In this document: in pieces, positions 14,009 through 16,650 of the stretch | How positions within the stretch are numbered: position 1 is the stretch's first letter | Layout: every line of letters begins with the position of its first letter | Assembly (NCBI GenBank): GCA_021806865.1 | Contig: JAKAPU010000041.1 | Location: forward strand, 1 to 16,650 | From: an archaeon | GTDB lineage: Archaea > Thermoproteota > Nitrososphaeria > Nitrososphaerales > CADDZS01 | Direction: 5' to 3' | Length of the DNA: 16,650 nucleotides | The notes under the pieces: generated by a model | The model's database searches: none | The model's input: only the letters and a program-made list of their open reading frames with translations | Told to the model about the DNA's origin: nothing | Made by a program: the position numbers and the translations under genes

Positions 14009-14356
14009 TTGAGTGATAGGCGCAGGAGTCAACGAGGTAGTTTCTATGGGGACAAACGTCCTGCGGGTTACGAGCCAAGAAGAAGCAGACGCGACCAAGA
14101 GGCAGAAAAGAGAGAAGAATCAGGTGTAAAGCCTGTTGAGGTTGGTAAGGAGTACAAGGTAAGAGTAATCGACCGAAGCGAAAGAGGCGAAGGTGTAGCG
14201 CGAATTGAGGGCTTTATCGTCTTCATTCGTGGTGCAAAGCCTGGTGAAGAAGTTACGATTAAGATCACCAATGTTGGTGCAAGAGCGGCGACAGGTGAGA
14301 TTGTGGTGGGTTCTGCTCCCGCAGCCGTAGCTTCCGAAACCGAAAAGAAGGAATAG
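14009..14356 (+). CDS. TRAM domain RNA-binding protein
   Basis: A small stand-alone TRAM protein of 115 residues. The first 40 residues are very Arg/Lys/Glu-rich and probably disordered (DRRRSQRGS ... RRSRRDQEAEKREE). Residues about 41-103 form the TRAM beta-barrel: VGKEYKVRVIDRSERGEGVARIEGFIVFIRGAKPGEEVTIKITNVGARAATGEIV. In archaea single TRAM proteins bind RNA non-specifically and act as cold-shock-protein-like RNA chaperones. The basic N-terminal extension would add RNA affinity. The start is TTG with no Shine-Dalgarno motif. It is separate from the tRNA-modifying enzymes that usually carry TRAM as an accessory domain. Confidence 0.9.
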   Translation: MSDRRRSQRGSFYGDKRPAGYEPRRSRRDQEAEKREESGVKPVEVGKEYKVRVIDRSERGEGVARIEGFIVFIRGAKPGEEVTIKITNVGARAATGEIVVGSAPAAVASETEKKE

Positions 14357-14399
14357 CTTCTCAGATTCCTTCACCTTGAAACTGTGAGTCTCTGGCACA

Positions 14400-14409
14400 A
14401 TTTTTATAC
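14400..14409 (+). promoter_or_regulatory. TATA box of hsp20
   Basis: ATTTTTATACGC contains a strong box A (TTTTTATACG) 45 bp before the TTG at 14445, in the gap after the TRAM gene. Confidence 0.6.
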
Positions 14410-14444
14410 GCGATCCAGTGCCATGAGATTCTTTATCGAGAATA

Positions 14445-14966
14445 TTGTCTTCTGGAAATCCGAGGAAGCGAAGAAGGGACGACGAGTTCAATTTTCCTTT
14501 CGATCTCTCTGAGATCGATCGCCTAATCGAAAACATGTTGAAAACAGCAGGAATTCGTTGGAAGGAGGGGAGTCCTGTGTTCTATGGATATTCTGTCACC
14601 ACTGGTCGCGACGGCAAGCCAACAGTCCGAGAGTTTGGAAACTTGAAACACAAGCCGAACGGGACATTCGAAATAGGATCTCGAGAGCCGTTCGTGGATA
14701 CGGTGCTTGATGAGAAAGAAAACAAGATCAAGATAATTGCGGAAATACCAGGTGTGCACCGCGAAGACATCAAGCTCGTTGTTGAGGATAACTCAGTATC
14801 GATCCACGCCGAGCACGAAGGGAGAACATACAACACTAGTGTTCCACTTCACGTGCCGGTCGAGCCAAGCACTGCCACTGCAACATACAACAACGGCATA
14901 CTGGAAGTTGTTCTGAGACTCAAACCCGATCAAGTGCGCAAAGGGGTCCGCATTCACGTTGATTAG
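14445..14966 (+). CDS. hsp20: Small heat shock protein, Hsp20/alpha-crystallin family
   Basis: An ATP-independent holdase of 173 residues that keeps unfolding proteins soluble. The N-terminal arm (1-80) carries an archaeal-type segment SEIDRLIENML and the sequence GYSVTTGRDGKPTVREFGN seen in archaeal Hsp20 proteins. The alpha-crystallin domain is at about 84-160: EPFVDTVLDEKENKIKIIAEIPGVHREDIKLVVEDNSVSIHAE, ending with the signature NNGILEVVL (149-157). The C-terminal RIHV may serve as the I-x-I/V anchoring motif. The start is TTG with a good TATA box at 45 bp. It probably cooperates with the thermosome and prefoldin also encoded in this window. Confidence 0.93.
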   Translation: MSSGNPRKRRRDDEFNFPFDLSEIDRLIENMLKTAGIRWKEGSPVFYGYSVTTGRDGKPTVREFGNLKHKPNGTFEIGSREPFVDTVLDEKENKIKIIAEIPGVHREDIKLVVEDNSVSIHAEHEGRTYNTSVPLHVPVEPSTATATYNNGILEVVLRLKPDQVRKGVRIHVD

Positions 14967-14994
14967 GACCTTGAAAAATTTAGCTTGATTCTGC

Positions 14995-15009
14995 TCGGAT
15001 CCAGTCCGA
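14995..15009. repeat. Small hairpin after hsp20
   Basis: TCGGA-TCCAG-TCCGA is a 5-bp stem with a 5-nt loop, 30 bp after the hsp20 stop. It may contribute to transcript ending, but it is short enough to be chance. Confidence 0.2.
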
Positions 15010-15112
15010 AACTTTGGATGAACTGATTCATAACTTGTCATGCCGGAAATACTGCTCCACATCTGGTGAACAAATTGAATTCCGAAGACAAGCGTTCAAT
15101 TCTCGATAGTTA

Positions 15113-15122
15113 GCATATATTC
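15113..15122 (+). promoter_or_regulatory. TATA box of dinB
   Basis: GCATATATTC lies 35 bp before the TTG start, so the dinB transcript would have almost no leader. Confidence 0.55.
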
Positions 15123-15148
15123 ATCATCTGGCCCGCTGCGACCTGACT

Positions 15149-16252
15149 TTGAATGACAGAATCGTAATCGCCGTCGACCTGGACTATTTCTTCGCGCAGT
15201 GTGAAGAGGTCAGGCGGCCAGAACTTAGCGGCAAACCAGTCGTTGTGTGTGTGTTTTCTGGAAGGACCGAGGAGAGCGGGGCAGTTAGCACATCAAATTA
15301 CGTTGCCCGTAAGCTTGGAGTGAAATCCGGCATGCCAATAGTCACTGCAAAACGAATGCTAAAGACTAATCCTGATGCCGTATTCCTTCCAGTTGATCAC
15401 GAATATTACAGAGCTGTTTCAGAAAAGATAATGCAGACACTTCGGACGTTTTCAGAAGTTTTTGAACAGGTCAGCGTGGACGAGGCGTTTCTCGATGTAT
15501 CCTCGATCACCAAAGGAAATTATGAGATCGCGCACGACATTGGCCGCAAGATAAAGGCACAAATCGTTGAGACGGAGAAGCTCACATGCTCAGTTGGCAT
15601 CGCCAAAAACAAGCTCCTAGCAAAGATGGCGACGGATTTCAGAAAACCTGACGGACTGACAATCATTCAGCCGGACGAAGTTCAAGGCTTCATGAATCCT
15701 TTGCCAGTTGGAAAGCTTCCAGGCGTCGGTCCGAAAACTGAACAAAGAATGAAGGCACTTGGCATCGAAACTATCGGAGACCTCGCACTCTTTGATCAGG
15801 AACTACTGGCAAGAGAATTTGGAAGAAATCTTGGACCAAACCTGGCAACACTCGCTCAAGGCGTGGACAACGAGCCTGTGCAAGAAAGAGAGCAAGAACA
15901 ACTGAGCCGAATAATAACGTTGAAGCGTGATGCCACGAAGTTTGACTTTCAAAGCGAGATTCGACCGCTCGCAACCGACATTTCGCTGAAACTTGGTTCT
16001 CTCAAATCGAAGTGCAGGGTAATCGGGATAATTGTAATCACATCCGACCTCAAAACCAAGAGCCGAGCCTTGACGCTTGATACTCCAACAGACTCCGAAA
16101 ATCAAATCTTGGCCCTTTCTTCAGATCTGTTCAGGACCTATTTTGAAACTGAGCAAGGCAATATTACCGCAAGAAGAGTTGGAATCCGAGTTTCAAACTT
16201 TGCATCCTCAGAAGTCGAAAGCAAGAATCCTAATCTATCCGATTTCTTCTAA
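15149..16252 (+). CDS. dinB: DNA polymerase IV (Y-family, Dpo4 type)
   Basis: A translesion DNA polymerase of 367 residues, closely resembling Sulfolobus Dpo4 along its length. Catalytic carboxylates are seen in VDLDYFF (D10) and SVDEAFLD (D111, E112). The steric-gate position aligned to Dpo4 Tyr12 is Phe (F15), as in E. coli DinB. PVVVCVFSGR ... SGAVSTSNYVARKLGVKSGMPI forms the fingers. A helix-hairpin-helix thumb (KLPGVGPKTEQRMKALGI) and the little-finger domain (about 243-350) follow. The final NPNLSDFF is a PIP-box-like tail for binding the PCNA clamp, with Asn in place of the usual first Gln. The start is TTG, with a TATA box 35 bp upstream. Confidence 0.96.
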   Translation: MNDRIVIAVDLDYFFAQCEEVRRPELSGKPVVVCVFSGRTEESGAVSTSNYVARKLGVKSGMPIVTAKRMLKTNPDAVFLPVDHEYYRAVSEKIMQTLRTFSEVFEQVSVDEAFLDVSSITKGNYEIAHDIGRKIKAQIVETEKLTCSVGIAKNKLLAKMATDFRKPDGLTIIQPDEVQGFMNPLPVGKLPGVGPKTEQRMKALGIETIGDLALFDQELLAREFGRNLGPNLATLAQGVDNEPVQEREQEQLSRIITLKRDATKFDFQSEIRPLATDISLKLGSLKSKCRVIGIIVITSDLKTKSRALTLDTPTDSENQILALSSDLFRTYFETEQGNITARRVGIRVSNFASSEVESKNPNLSDFF

Positions 16253-16276
16253 ATCAGCAAAGGTTGCTGCGGCTCT

Positions 16277-16650
16277 TCACCTTAGATCTTCTTCGGAGAA
16301 TATGGCAAAGTAGGGGATTCCAGCGTTCTTGAAGTTCTCCTTTGCACCCCTATCCACCACAGCTATCGCTTGAACCACTTTTGCGCCAAAATTCTCAACC
16401 GCCTCTACAGCCTGTAGTGAGGATCCTCCTGTGGTCACAGTGTCGTCCACAATGACGGCCTTAGCTCCGTGCTTCAGGTTTCCCTCGATTAGGTTTTGAA
16501 GTCCATGATCCTTCTGCTTTTTCCTAACCCAAAAGGCTCCGAGTCGCTTCTCTGAACCAAAGCTTCTGAGACATACCGCGGTCGCGATTGGTATTGAGCC
16601 AGTCTCAAGTCCACCAACGTATTCTGCTGACGGCGCAAGCTCCACAATTT
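16277..16650 (-). CDS. pyrE: Orotate phosphoribosyltransferase, C-terminal part (cut by window edge)
   Basis: PyrE converts orotate and PRPP to OMP in pyrimidine synthesis. The 124 residues present are the C-terminal two-thirds. They carry YVGGLETGSIPIATAV, the catalytic-loop region KKQKDHGLQNLIEG, and the PRPP-binding signature AVIVDDTVTTGGS. The frame continues without interruption past position 16650; the GTG at 16645 is an internal Val, not a start. The stop lies 24 bp after the convergent dinB stop. The missing N-terminal part should lie just right of the window. The tail, PYFAIFSEEDLR, is a normal ending for the family. Confidence 0.92.
   Translation of the reverse strand, partial: IVELAPSAEYVGGLETGSIPIATAVCLRSFGSEKRLGAFWVRKKQKDHGLQNLIEGNLKHGAKAVIVDDTVTTGGSSLQAVEAVENFGAKVVQAIAVVDRGAKENFKNAGIPYFAIFSEEDLR

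Noticed and set aside
1..16650. CRISPR arrays, insertion sequences, tRNA genes, phage genes
   Set aside because: I saw no regularly spaced repeats, no transposase or integrase-like protein, and no T-loop or anticodon-arm pattern in the intergenic regions.

Overview
The window is archaeal chromosome and reads as ordinary housekeeping DNA. The gene set is aIF6, prefoldin alpha, FtsY, D-aminoacyl-tRNA deacylase, SecE, Spt5/NusG, L11, L1, L10/P0, a group II chaperonin, a TRAM protein and a Dpo4-type polymerase. TATA boxes precede several genes, and Shine-Dalgarno motifs are absent from most of them. The aIF6 C-terminus, the SecE-Spt5-L11-L1-L10 order and the HTH-CBS and TRAM proteins suggest a TACK archaeon, most likely Nitrososphaeria (Thaumarchaeota)-like. 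That placement rests on remembered family features, not on a search. TTG is a strikingly frequent start codon here.

Layout, left to right. (1) 1-2362: aif6, pfdA and ftsY, a known archaeal neighbourhood linking ribosome maturation, cotranslational folding and SRP targeting. (2) 2506-4184, minus strand: an orphan beta-class DNA methyltransferase that overlaps dtdA by TTGA. (3) 4185-4804: a 620-bp stretch with no certain gene. It holds one possible 53-codon ORF, a C/G-homopolymer tract, a 10-bp inverted repeat with arms 93 nt apart, and a perfect 7-bp hairpin. (4) 4805-7771: secE, spt5, rpl11, rpl1 and rpl10. Internal promoters precede rpl11 and rpl1 and share an element just downstream of their TATA boxes. 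The usual rpl12 is not next to rpl10.

(5) 7929-11133: an MFS transporter, a convergent and overlapping SWIM zinc-finger protein, a divergent calcineurin-like phosphoesterase, and an HTH-CBS regulator. (6) 11179-13836: the thermosome on the minus strand, a divergent ArsR-like winged-helix gene sharing an 80-100-bp control region with it, and a 45-residue zinc-ribbon protein. (7) 14009-16650: a TRAM protein, an Hsp20, a Y-family DNA polymerase IV with a C-terminal PIP-like tail, and the C-terminal part of orotate phosphoribosyltransferase running off the right edge.

I found no CRISPR array, transposon, phage gene, tRNA or rRNA, and no clear novel multi-gene system. The points most worth a second look are the paired L11/L1 promoter element, the thermosome/ArsR-like divergent region, the structured gap at 4.2-4.8 kb, the missing rpl12 with a tail-less P0, and the methyltransferase N-terminus.
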